Shown here one piece after another: positions 33,533 through 45,473 of a DNA stretch of 64,000 nt. The position numbers and the translations under genes were made by a program. This stretch comes from Xestospongia bergquistia (Eukaryota; Porifera; Demospongiae; Haplosclerida; Petrosiidae): assembly GCA_963965975.1 (NCBI GenBank), contig OZ014425.1, positions 1,687,501-1,751,500 on the forward strand. Reading direction: 5' to 3'. Position 1 is the first letter of the stretch; each line of letters starts with the position of its first letter. Below the pieces are notes generated by a model. It was not told where the DNA came from and searched no databases. It worked only from the letters and a program-made list of their open reading frames with translations.

Positions 33533-36500
33533 TTACAAAACTTGTTTGGTCAATTTAAGGACAATACTGGGTTGCTGAGTAAAACTTTTCATTTGAGTGT
33601 TGACAGTCCATTGGGCAGAATTTGTAAGAGGGCATTCATCTGATGCATCTACAGGAGGCGTAGTAGACATTGTGGGGCTGGAAAGGGGTGGAGCTGATAA
33701 TCCAAGGGGCGTATGCACTGAGTGAGGTGGTGTAGAGGTGTGTGATGAGTGAGGAAGTGGGGAAGGTGAAGATGAGGAACGTGAATAATCCAGAATGGGA
33801 ACGTATTGGATGACTTTTTTGGGAGGTGCTGTTGGATGAGTTAGAGCATCCATATCTTTTCCAGCTAGAGGGAAACGCCGAGGTGGCCATGGTAACACTT
33901 GTGTCACAACCTCTTCCATTTCCATTCCTATACCAGGAAGTGGAGGAGAAGCTGAATGAGACGAATCAGGAGTTGATGATAGTTGAGGTGGGCGTGGTCT
34001 TTTACGGTTGCCAGTAATAAAATTGAGGTATCTTTTTCTTTCCTTTGCCTCACATCTGTTGTGTCTATCAGCAAAAATTAGATCACTGTCATCCTATCAA
34101 AATAAACAAAAAACATAACTTTGTCCTAAAAAATATAGTAATTATAACATTAAGTTAACCAGTTAGTAGTAAACATATGAAGTCACTATATACATGTAGA
34201 TACATGTACATGTGTGTGTGTGTGACTGTACCTCTTCTTCATCACTGTCATCTATATCTCCATTGATTTTAATCCCGTGATCAAGTTTTCTGTTGACATG
34301 ATGAGAATTGAGTCCTGTCTCCTTCCCTTTATCAGTATCACCATTAACAAGGGGAGCAGTGTCTAGTCCCATATTCTCTTCTACCTTGCGCCATTTTGGT
34401 GTAATGATTTCTTTGTATTCTAGCTTTTCTAGTCGAGTTATAGATATAATGGATTGAGGTATAACAATGTTGTCAATGTCGTATTGAGGAGTTGTGACAC
34501 CTTTCTTCTTCTTGGATAACGAGGTGGGTGTGGCTGGGTGTGAGGAGTCTTCACAGTAGGCAGATGTGTTAGCCGAGTGTCTTTTACGAGGCAATCCTAA
34601 TTACCAGACATTATAATAATTGTATTATCAATATGTTGTGTACATAATTAACTTGGCTCAATATAGAGATAACATACAAATACATTTGTTTTCAAAAGGA
34701 AATAAATATAATTAATTAATATTAGACAATAAATAACAGTTTATTATAAAGTATGACTATTTTATTAGTGATAAATTTATTACTGACCTTTGCTGTTTCT
34801 GTCAGTGGGTGTGTCCAGTGGTGATGGAGAAGGTGAGAATGATCTGCTCCTCTCTAATCCTATAACATTATAGTAACAAGATGATATTAGTGTAATGAAT
34901 ACACTTACTTAATAAAGGTCTGTTCAGTGGTGTGTGGTCAAATGGAGGAAGATAACTAGCAGCCTTTCTTCTCTTGGAAAGTGGAAGAGAAGCATAAGAA
35001 TGTTCCTGTAGTACTTGATGTATTGCAGTATCTAACCAGAGACTAGATGGAATATCTAATAGAGACAAACACACAGTTATTAACATAGGATGTGTTTTCA
35101 ATATTCAGTAATTATTACAACAAGTTGTTATAAATAAACCACAACATTACTATAGATCTATTGTTATATAAGTACATCAGATAAGTGATAATTAACATAA
35201 TGTCACACTACAGTTAAGTCTGTACACACAGCAATGTAAACAGTTAATAACCTATTAACATCCCTTATTAACCCTTTATATACGATAGACATTAACAAAC
35301 CTCATGTAATAATATCCACATTAATATGGTAGATGTATTTTTAAATCCAACAAGTTTGCTCTCTGTTTTAGCAGAAATCTTATAGCTAGTTTACTCAAAT
35401 TTTATATTAAACAACTATAAGGTATAGTAATATAAATTATACAGCCAATAGTTATTTCTTGCTACTACTGAGCCTGAGCACGTGTTTCAAGTTGATGGAA
35501 TCCTTATCTTTTCTACGAATGTCCAAAACATAGTTTTCTCATCTTCGTACGTTCTAGCAACCTGTAAAGGGTTTTAACTTCTATGGGAGAATTTTTTAAC
35601 TTAGATAATGGTCAGAAGTTGTTATTCAAACATAAAGGCTATAATCTAACGAACATACTTACCTCAAGCGCTCGTGAACTAGAAATGGTTCTTCAAGTAT
35701 CCAATCTATTATAAACACCTAAATGATCTTAATAGGACAAGTATAAAGCTTAGCATAGCAACAGAAAACACTCTAACACAACAGAGGCAAAACTTTCCAT
35801 GAAGTTTCCTCAGGCAATTTTTAATTTAGTATTACCAGGCACACCACCAATAATTAATTTCGTATATAAAGGGTTAAAGGAAGAACATCTTTAGATTAAA
35901 CCAATGTAGGGAGATAATACATTCTATAACATAGTATCCTGTTAATAACATTACCTGATGGTTGTGATAAAAATGGATGATAAGATGAATCCAATCGAGT
36001 TTTATCATTCTCCTCCCTCCTTGGTTTTTGTTTTCTCTCTTTCCTCATCCGTACAAGTTTCCTCCGAGGGGCATGACGAAGACCCCGAGTTCTTGCACAT
36101 GTATTGTTTCCTTCATCCATCAATAGAACTGGGAAGGGGTACCCTAAAATATCTCTGACTTGTAATGGATGTGTCATCAGAGAGGGGTTTGAAAGAAGCA
36201 TCTGTCGCACCTGACAGTGACAAGGTGTACCAGAGATACCATTAGATGGAACTTTGGATGACTTTAAAAGAGATGCTGGCCCAGAAAGAGTCGATCCATT
36301 TCCTCGTTTATGAGTCTCCAATGTATGTCCATTTTGAAGTCCACACACACAAGGTACTGTGAATGGATTATGAGCCATAAATTGAACAGTTTCTTTGGGT
36401 GGTTGTGACTGGATTAATGAGTCTAACTGAAATAGCTTTTGGTTAAGAGTGGTGATCTGATGACAGAGCCATGCCCACTGAGACCCTAACTTTGTACGAT

Positions 36501-38488
36501 CAGTTTCCCATTGTTGTTTAAGAGCTTCTCTCCTACAGAGAATTCAATAGATAACAACATGATAACACCAATTGTAAATCCATTGAGACTATATAGGAAT
36601 AGATTCATTAAAGACACAGAACATGAGATCATGTTATCAAAGTAGTGGGTGTACATTTTATATGACTTGACAACAGCATCCTACACTAAGTGATATATGG
36701 ACATAGGATTGTACAACCATCTCTGTATATCATTCCATTATACCCATCAAAATACATGACCCAATTCACAATACACAAACAAACTACTGGGAGGTCATAG
36801 ACAACACACTATGAATACCTAAATTGGTAGGGGGAGCTGGGAAGAAATACACAAAGGATAATTTATATTTAAATATGATACAGAAAGCCTTATAAAGTAT
36901 CAATCTTATTCCAGAACATCTGTTCTAACATAGTAGGCCTCTAGTGTAACTCATTATGAAAACAAAGGAGCCTACATAACAGCCACCTGTAGAATATTGA
37001 AGACCTAGGATACTATTATGAATATCTCGGGTCACTCTAAAGAAGGGAGTTATGAATGTCATGTGGTTAATCAAGTGCACACTATGAATACGATTATATT
37101 AATATGTCAATACTGTATACGTGGCAACAGGAAGTTAAGCCTATTTAGCAATATGTAATAATACAAGATTCATAGTTGTAGTACAGAATGATAATGATAT
37201 ATCTATAATACATAATAATACTGTCTCCCAAACATAATATATTCAGGCAACAATAGATGAGGCATGTTATAAATAATTCAAATAACTAGTTAACAAGTAT
37301 AGATACATAACAGCTTTAATATAAATGAAGTGGTTGTAGTCAGGGTTGTATGGGGTCCATATAAAGCTAAGTAAACATTACTCTTAAAACACTATCATAG
37401 CCAATACTATACAAATTTATCAACCTATATATGACACATGCTAATAATCCTATTATTAAAAAGTACATTGGCATTCTTAAGAAAATGAGAGGATTTCCCA
37501 AGACTGAAAATTGCATTGAGAAACTAAATGTGGTCATAACAATAATGAATCTAGAACTCCTCCTAAAAACATTACTATTTGTATGTGGTTTGGTGGTGCT
37601 AAGTGTTGCACTTTACAAAAAGTGGCCTCACTAGTGCATTAATAATAGATGATGATGCAATAAGTCACTTAATACATTTATAACTGATTAAGTGACAACC
37701 AATCAATTGACAAGGTTATTTAATGCCTACTTTGCATGCTTCTCATTTCTATTTTTATGGCGTCTCTCTACTATCTCCTCTTCTTCATCAGAGCTACTAC
37801 AGGTAACATCCTCATCTACAAATGACTCCAGACATTGAAGATGTTGTTGGAGTGAATTTGATATCTCTGCTGGACTGGGTATCTCAGGAGATGAAGGGGC
37901 AACAGTCATATTTGTAGATGATAACATTGTACTACTACAAGAGTCTAGACTTGTATTGTTACTGTCGACTGAAGGTGTTACATTTTCTTCTATCTTTTCT
38001 GTGTTGGTGATGCATTGCCCATTTTTATAACATTTGATTTGTGCTGTGGAGTGGGCACGACTAAGATCAAGTTGTTGGTGACGTAGATTTTGTAAAGAAT
38101 TTTTCAGTCTCTGTTCTAAAAATGTTTGTGTACTCAATAAACGAGTTGAATTGGTTTGAATAATTGATGAACAATGTCGATTAATAAAGCCTTGAGCTGA
38201 AGTAAGGGGTAAAGGGTGGGCGGTACCGGTCTGTTGGTTAGAGGGTGTAGCCTCCGTTCTTGTTTCTTTAGGCTCAGTATGTGAATGAATGGTTCCATTT
38301 TTACGATTCAACTTTCCCTTTAATGTAGACTGGGTTAGAGTCTTAGTCAAAGATGCCAAACGTACTGCCATTTCTGGTACTACTACACCATTTAATTCAT
38401 TTAAATCACTTTCCTTCACTTGTTTATGGTTCTGGTTGACAGGCAGGGCAGTGCATACCATGCCAGAGAGTTTTCCAACTGCTTGCAT
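33533..38488 (-). CDS. KANSL1: KANSL1, NSL histone acetyltransferase complex scaffold (complete)
   Basis: Six exons in phase: 37731-38488, 35955-36532, 34909-35055, 34788-34853, 34232-34596, 33533-34093; about 824 residues. KANSL1 scaffolds the nuclear NSL complex (MOF/KAT8) that acetylates histone H4. The diagnostic C-terminal PEHE region is clear: [12 protein letters not shown] and [15 protein letters not shown] near residues 550-575 (human: FDINNIVIPMS, QYKEILTPSWREV), then [13 protein letters not shown] and WPPRRFPL. A mid-protein segment [22 protein letters not shown] matches the coiled region of the family. Exon 1 ends CATGCAAA|GTAGGC, spliced at phase 2 to REALK. It is shorter than human KANSL1 (~1,100). 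Intron 2 contains a piggyBac-like MITE. This is the only full copy; the exon 1 start at 38488 is the first ATG of the frame. Confidence 0.88.
35272..35873. mobile_element. piggyBac-like MITE in KANSL1 intron 2
   Basis: The 602-bp insert is flanked by TTAA (35268-35271 and 35874-35877) with 14-bp terminal inverted repeats CCCTTTATATACGA. The corresponding site in copy 1 has a single TTAA (12836-12839). No transposase frame was seen, so it is non-autonomous. TTAA duplication and CCC-starting ends are diagnostic of the piggyBac superfamily. Confidence 0.9.
36533..37730 (-). other. KANSL1 intron 1
   Basis: A 1.2-kb intron between exons 1 and 2. I see no second gene or transposon end in it. It lies outside the duplicated segment: the truncated copy near 13240 already lost homology within exon 2. 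Confidence 0.6.
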
Positions 38489-39077
38489 GATACAGAGAAG
38501 ACTCTATGGGACAGAGAGACACGTTCGCACCACTCGAGGGCTCCTATTTTGATTTGTTTACGTGATAATATTTGCCACAAATAGCCTTTACGATACGCCA
38601 CAGTAGACCATAACGCTCTTTCAAACTTCAATACTAGTCTGTGCGTTCCTTACTCTAACTTTAAAAAGGCTATATCAGTAATGAAGAGTAAACGAATCCC
38701 GCTCGAAAGGTATAAAGTTTATCGCCAGGTGCTTGACACATAAGTAGAATACTGTATCAAAAAGATTACGGAGACACTTTCGGATCTTTTCTCTATGCAG
38801 TCAACACTTCAAAAAGTATTACAGACTAAAACTGTACTCAGTAAAAGACGATAAACATCGAGGGAGAAGCCGACGACTCCGTCGTACGTAGAGCCATGTG
38901 CTTCAAGGTCATACAGTCAACATCAAGCCCGCTAATGGACTTCCTTATAAGGTTGGCCTCCCCACCCACCACGTGAGTAGTTATTAACTATGACCTCATC
39001 ATTATTAGTTTATAAAACCTTTTGCAGCCATTTCTGTACGAAGATATTGTAGTCAAAACTAATTTGTGCTTGAAGTT
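38489..39077. promoter_or_regulatory. Divergent spacer KANSL1 / ALIX
   Basis: 589 bp between opposite start codons, more GC-rich than the surrounding introns (CGAGGGCTCC, CGGAGACACTTTCGG, GCCGACGACTCCGTCG). Probably holds both 5' leaders and promoters. No named motif was assigned. Confidence 0.5.
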
Positions 39078-42000
39078 ATGGCTGCTCAATATTTAATAGC
39101 TTTGCCTGCAAAGGCCACGAAGTCAGTAGATTTCACAGAGAAGCTCCCACGATTTATTGCCAACAACTATGATGATGAACCTGGCAAATTTAGAGAAGCA
39201 ATTAAGGAGCTTAATGGACTCAGAGAGGCTTGTGTTATCAAATCACCAGACAAACATGATACTGGTTTGGATCTCATGATCAGGTCTTAATATATTTCTC
39301 TCTTGTCTGATTTTTTCTACATTGTTTTTTATATAACACAATCTAATTTTAATAATAATAACTGTTATTTCCACCATTTTTATCCATCAGATACTATGAT
39401 CAACTTGTAGCTGTTGAGAATAAACTCCCGATCACTGAAAACCAGGTACATAGTTAATTATATGGGTAGTGGTCACCTGGTGGTTACGCCCCCTTGCCTT
39501 GTAATGTAAAGAATCACATGTTTCTCAAATGACATTGACATAATTGACACTAATAATACAGGACATAATAATATGACATCATTATTATGTTACTAATAAT
39601 ACCTCATCTCTCCTTAATAGATTCACATTAAATTTCATTGGAATGATGCATTTCAGACTGGACTCTTGAGTTCTAAAAGTGCTTGTAAGTCATTATGTCA
39701 ATTATTATTTTATAAACAAAAAATATTATTTTTGTTTTTAAGCTTACATTGAAATTAACACATATCCTGTAAAAAAATGTTAAAATAAGTGTCAGTTAAA
39801 TTAAGAGCGTGATATATGGAAGCTAGCCCACTGGAACAGTCCATGGTCAATACAATATGATACTGATCTCCATTCCCAATGATATAGGCCTTTGAAGCTT
39901 GGATTGTCATACATCCCACTGGGTTTCCGTAGTATTAGATTATTGTGATAAAAAGTGAGGAAGGGTTACATTTTGAACAGATATATGAAATACATAAGGT
40001 GTTAGTTTCTAGTGTAGTAGAAGTCATCCAAACTAGAAAGTAAGATAAAATTATATAAGTTATAATAGGACTACATCTCAGTCACTCTCTATTATTTATT
40101 TCTTAGCATTGGTATCTGGTGTCTATGAGAGATGCTGTGTCTTGTTCAATATTGCTGTCCTACAATCCCAAATTGCCAAGTCACAGAATTTTGATAGCGA
40201 TGATGGTCTAAAGAATGCTGCCAAACACTTCCAGGTACATTAAGCCAACATATACTACAAATGATATGGTAGTAATCAATTATCAATTATGACTAACTCA
40301 TGACATGTCATGTGATACATAGTGATGATACAATCAAAGTTTGTCTTTATTTTTTTAATATACAAATCAATGTGTATGTTACCAAAACACACATTGTAGG
40401 TCTGTTACAACAACATTTCCATTGCTATTAAATTGCTTTCATTTTGTTTTCTCTTTTTAAGGGTGCTTCAGGAACTTTTCAACTACTTCGTGAGCAAGTC
40501 TTTGCTCACCTCCAGACTGCTCCGACCCCAGACCTGTCAGCTGAATCTACCACAGCACTATCAACCCTCATGCTTGCACAGGCTCAAGAAGTGTTTGTAT
40601 TCAAGGCATTCAAAGGTAAGTGAGAAGCAGAAAAACATTTATTTATTTATTATTTTTTAGACAAAATCAAGACTCCAATTATTGCTAAACTAGCTATGCA
40701 GTGTGCTGACCTGTATTCTGAGGCTTCAAGTAATATGCAGGTGGCTTCTGTACGTGGACAATGGGAGAAGGGATGGCTTGCTATTGTAGCTGGCAAAAGT
40801 CATTATTTCCATGCTGTGGCTCAACACCATATGGGTTTAGTAGCTCAGAGTAATAAGAGTTTTGGTGAAGCTGTTGCTAGGATGAAGGTAGGGAGTGACT
40901 TGTTTATTTGTGGTTGTCTGTAGCATAATAAGTCTAATTTTTTGTTAATTACAGTGTTTGTTTATCTTCATAGAAAGCAGTAGATTTGTTAAAAGATGCT
41001 GAAAGAAAGGGAGAAGGGTACTTTAAACCTTATGTAAGTTAGCCTTGTCATGGATACTGCTTATCTAAACAATATAGGAGTTGACATCCACTCTGAAACG
41101 GGATGTTGAAGCTGTGGAAAAAGACAACAACTTTATCTATAATGATCGTGTTCCTGACTTTGGTACTTTAGAACCACCTGGAAAAGCATCTGTTGCCAAA
41201 ACAATTCAGTTCCAGTCACCAGCTTCAAATTTCCTTGACTTGTTTGCAACACTAGTTCCTTTACCAGTCAGTCGTGCTTTGTCAGCTTACAATGGAAAGA
41301 AAGATACCTTAGTTAATGAAGAGTTAGAGAAACTTAGAACTGCTACTTCTAAATTGAATGAGTAAGCTACTCAACAATGAAATAGGAAGAAATACTGAAT
41401 ACAATACATTAGCTTAATACATAACATGTACACATTGCTATTTCCTCTAGAATGCTTGCTGAAAGAAACTTACCAGCAGCTATTGAGGATCTTGGTGGCG
41501 ATCGAGTGCCTGAGTCAATAAAAGAAAAGAGTGACCAAATTCGTACACAAGGTGGTATCCAGTCCTTAGAACAAGATATTCACAATCTACCGGAACTTCT
41601 TCAGCGTAATAGAGAGATTCTTGATGAGGTACTTAAAATATCTTATACTTGTTTGTTGCTATCTTTGATTTAGACTCAGCGCATGCTTGATGAGGAGGAG
41701 AGAGATGATCGTACACTTAGAGATAGATTTAAAGACAAATGGAAAAGAACAGGTTCTAATGAATTAACTCAGAGTATCAGAGCAGAAGTAGCCAAGTTCC
41801 AAGGGATTGTTGAAACTGCCACAAAGGTATGAAGAGGATATAATTTCACAATGTGTCTATAAAGGTGTCATGTGTATCGGTCATGAGTTTAGGTTAATAT
41901 TACCATATATGGACTGTGTTGACACTTATGTCTCAACTGATTAGACAATATTATGTACATATTAATAACATTGCACAAGGATCAAAGTTCAATTAATGTC

Positions 42001-43736
42001 CTGACAGTATCTTTCTCCTTATCAAAGGCTGATCTTACTGTCAAAGACAAGTTTGAAAACCATCGGTCTGGTATGGTTACTCTCACAAAAGATGAAGCAG
42101 ATCTTGAAGCCTCTCTACCTAAGGCAGGAGCTATGGCTGCAGTTTTATCTGGCAGTTCTGTAAGATATGGTAGACACATAATCTCTTATTATATTTTTGG
42201 TTAGTCTGTACAGGAACTACGTCAATTAATGGAGGATGTCAAAACTATTAAAGCTGAGAGAGAAGTGTTGGAGCAACAACTCAAAGAACCTGTATCTGAT
42301 ATAAGTAAAGACAAAAACTATGAGATTTAAGATATTACTCAATTTCCTAGCTCCCAAGTTTCTGCAGTCTCTCAAAGAATTAGGAGATGTAGATGAAGAA
42401 GCTATTTCTGAGGCTCACCTGCAAAGCGAGTATGGCAAGCTTGAAGAACAGGTTTAACTTAAACACAACAATGATTTATTGACTATAGCTGTGACTTACT
42501 AGGTTGCAGAGAGCATCCAACGTCAAGAAGGTCTAGAACGTTGCATTGAATCTGTTTATAGTAAATTCCAGCAAGAGACTCAACAGCATGGAACAACTGC
42601 TCGAGATAATATGTTAAAAGAATTGGCAGCTGCCTATGATGCTTATATGGAGCTAAAGAACAACTTAGCTGAGGGTTCTAAGGTATAGTGAATGGCTTTG
42701 ATTATCACTTGTAGACACACTTTGTTTCTTTAGTTCTATAATGATCTTACTCCATTGTTGGTCAAAATACAAGGCAAAGTGTCAGACTTTGTCTTTGCAC
42801 GCACGACTGAAAAAGATGATCTCCTAAAGTAAGTATAACCAAATACATATAGGTGAAACTTGTTATGGGTTCTTGCACTAGTTCCATACGTTAATACTTT
42901 AGTGTGTTATTCAACCCTCAGTAGAAAGGTTTCTATCAATTTTATAGCTTGAGTAGCACTAATAGAACACCTGATGAACTGATATCTCATTCTTTAGGGA
43001 CTTACAACGCACAATAGCAGGAGCACCTACAACACAACCTCCTCAAAATCCTCAATATCAACAAAGTCTGTTATCACAATAATATGTTGACCAAAAGATT
43101 ACTTATTATTTCATTTATAGATCAACCCCCATCTAGGCCTCCACCACCAACTCAACAACCTCCTGCACACCAACAACCTCCCCCTGCACACCACGGGCCT
43201 CCTCAGGGAGGTTATGCCCCTCCTCCAGCTTCTGCTCCTCCACAAGGATATTATCAGCCACCTCCACCACAAGGTAAAAAAAAACAAGTACTTCAAATCT
43301 CATTCTCATCGGATTATTAGGTTATGCACCTCCATATGGTTATGCTCAAGCTCCACCCCCTCAAGGTTATTACCCACCTCAGGGATATGGTCAACCACCA
43401 CCCCAGGGATATGGTCAACCACCACCTCCTCAGGGATATTATCCCCCAGGTACTGCTCCACCTCAACCTTATGGTGGTGGCTACTATCACCCACCTGGTA
43501 AGTCTACCATTGATCATAGCTAATTGACACTTAATGCTAGAATTATAAATATATACTCTCGTAATAATCACCTCAATTTTGATGATAGTAAATGCCTCCA
43601 TAATCTTATTAAAATACAACTAAATAAGACTGTCATTAACCAATGTTGTGAATTCTACATTGTAACAATAGCCAATTAAAATTCTCCTTTTGTAGGTTAT
43701 GGGCATCCCTATCAACCACCACCTAACAGGCGATAG
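39078..43736 (+). CDS. PDCD6IP: ALIX / PDCD6IP, ESCRT-associated Bro1-domain protein
   Basis: About 19 short exons from ATG at 39078 to TAG at 43734-43736 encode about 845 residues (human ALIX 868). ALIX recruits ESCRT-III (CHMP4) via its Bro1 domain for endosomal sorting, cytokinesis and membrane repair. Bro1 covers exons 1-8: [71 protein letters not shown]-shaped coiled domain follows (exons 8-16, e.g. [20 protein letters not shown]). The C-terminus is a Pro/Gln/Tyr-rich tail with [12 protein letters not shown] repeats over three exons. The donor after NPQYQQ (CAACAAA|GTCTGT) is weak. No frameshift seen. It is transcribed divergently from KANSL1 and converges on HEXIM. Confidence 0.93.
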
Positions 43737-44351
43737 AAGACTGAAATAACTGGAAGCTAGTAAAATTCTTTTGACTGCCTATAATAATTCTTGTTGTACT
43801 TTATGATAATAATATTGTGTGTAGTTAAATTACAAATATATATTTCTGATAGCCCCGCCTCTCAGCCCTTGTGGTCTTTATTGGTTCATGAATTTTATTA
43901 AGATAGGTGTCGATAATCCAAACCATTTATTACACACACAAGTGATAACAATCATGTTTGTTACTAAGTAATACTAACAAATACACCCAACCATATAGAA
44001 AGCATTATGGTGTCCTCAATGTACGACTGTTCATCGATCCAATGTATCACAAGACTTCCATCTTTCATATCAGCAGCACTTCATAGCTGAATGGGCAAAA
44101 TGGCATTGAAAAGTCACTTAGTTAACACACAAGTTTTTTTATTACAATAACGTATATTATTATAATAAGTGAAACATGATCTTTTGTTAAACAATTGTTA
44201 TAAGAAACTAACATTATAAAGATGAGGAATTACCTGTCCCCATGTTTAGGGGAAGGACGTAAGGTGGGAAATAGATGATCAGAATGTTCCGACCTGGGAT
44301 ATGAGAGGGAAAAAAGAAAAAAAAAGACAGCTATATTATACAAGGTATCAT
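43737..44351. other. Convergent spacer ALIX / HEXIM
   Basis: 615 bp containing both 3' UTRs; no gene seen. It is AT-rich with a purine run (GGGAAAAAAGAAAAAAAAAG) near 44310. Confidence 0.5.
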
Positions 44352-45131
44352 CTAATGACTAGCAAGGGCACTCTTTTTAAGTTCACTGTTCTCTTCCGTT
44401 AGTTCTCCATTAGTTTTTTGTAGATCATGTAACTTTTCTAGTAGTTCTATTTTTTCTTGTTCAATAGCTGAAACTCTGTCCTCTAAGTTGTAGCACTGGT
44501 CAATTAAGTCCTGTTTGGTCATCCCTTCCAGTCTATCCATCCTTAGCTGAATGTACACTTGATCAAAGTCTGCTGTTAAAAAGGCCTCTTGTTCTTGAAG
44601 ATCTTCATCTGACGGATCATACTGGACTTCATCACCTAAACGGATAAGAGGAAAAAAAGGGATAGGAGAGAGACAAGTCTCAGAGTCTGAAGATGGAGGA
44701 GTTAGAAGGCCAGCCACAAGGACATGACCACTTACCCCACCTGATGAAGAAGAATCATAGGAGATGGTCCTAGCCAGATGTGAGGATGGTGGGGTCCTAA
44801 CTTGAGTCTCGCCTCTGTCATCCATTAGAAACTGTGTGCTATTAAAAGGAGCTACAGGTCTCATAGATCGAGCATTGATCTCTGCTTCTCTTTTAACTAC
44901 TCGGTCAGCTTCCCATTCATCTAGTTGCTTTCTCTCCTCAAGAGTCATTTTTGAATATGGTTTCCATTTCGGCCGGTTACGCTTTTTACCCCGTCTGTGT
45001 TTCCTTTTTAAAGCATTATCATCTAGTTGCTGCCTTGGCGACCTGTTTTCTTCTTCGCTAATACTTGCACTGGATCGATCCATCTCCTCGTCTTGATATG
45101 TAGTGAGTAAAAACAAACTATCTAAATGCAT
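44352..45131 (-). CDS. HEXIM1: HEXIM, 7SK-dependent inhibitor of P-TEFb
   Basis: An intronless 259-codon gene, as HEXIM genes are in vertebrates. HEXIM dimers bind 7SK RNA and inhibit CDK9/cyclin T, restraining transcription elongation. Basic RNA-binding stretch at 42-60 (KRKHRRGKKRNRPKWKPYS); P-TEFb inhibitory motif at 92-105 reads PVAPFNSTQFLMDD (human PYNTTQFLMDD); acidic patch 166-193; leucine-zipper-like cyclin T-binding coiled coil 196-254. The start could be Met1 (45131) or Met17 (MDRSSASI, 45083); residues before Met17 are unlike the family, so Met17 is plausible. The neighbouring C3Hc3H gene is divergent, 342 bp away. Human HEXIM1 is 359 residues; the difference is mostly at the N-terminus. 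Confidence 0.93.
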   Translation of the reverse strand: MHLDSLFLLTTYQDEEMDRSSASISEEENRSPRQQLDDNALKRKHRRGKKRNRPKWKPYSKMTLEERKQLDEWEADRVVKREAEINARSMRPVAPFNSTQFLMDDRGETQVRTPPSSHLARTISYDSSSSGGVSGHVLVAGLLTPPSSDSETCLSPIPFFPLIRLGDEVQYDPSDEDLQEQEAFLTADFDQVYIQLRMDRLEGMTKQDLIDQCYNLEDRVSAIEQEKIELLEKLHDLQKTNGELTEENSELKKSALASH

Positions 45132-45473
45132 ACTACTTGTGAGATACTTTGATAAAAGATAACTGGAGTTTGAGTTTGTAGTGAACTGCTAAACTCCTTT
45201 CATGTATTAAGCCGAGAAACCAGACACTGAAGGACCGACTAACTGAACACGTTAGTAAGACGCAATAGTCAACTGATTAAAACAAAGGAACTGACGTTTC
45301 TTTTATAATCCTCGAGGTGCTGAAACAGCTATATCGTGTCTACGACGTTTTCCATTGGCCAGTTTTAATTGTCGTCATAGAAACGTTCAATTGCGACCGT
45401 AAATGTGCAATAATACGGATTACGGATAATGTTCTATTTAGTCGTGATAAATCATTTCTTTCTGATGTAAGAA
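45132..45473. promoter_or_regulatory. Divergent spacer HEXIM / C3Hc3H gene
   Basis: 342 bp between opposite start codons. It contains CG-containing stretches (ATCGTGTCTACGACGTTTTCC, ATTGCGACCGTAAATG) unlike the AT-rich introns, consistent with a bidirectional promoter. No specific factor site was assigned. Confidence 0.5.

Noticed and set aside
37431..37634. Short frame with a hydrophobic C-terminus in KANSL1 intron 1
   Set aside because: 67 codons in AT-rich intron sequence with no homology I can recognise and no splice context.
43111..43619. Antisense and alternate-frame open frames over the ALIX proline-rich exons
   Set aside because: Low-complexity codons open several frames at once; only the frame joined to the Bro1 and V domains is supported.
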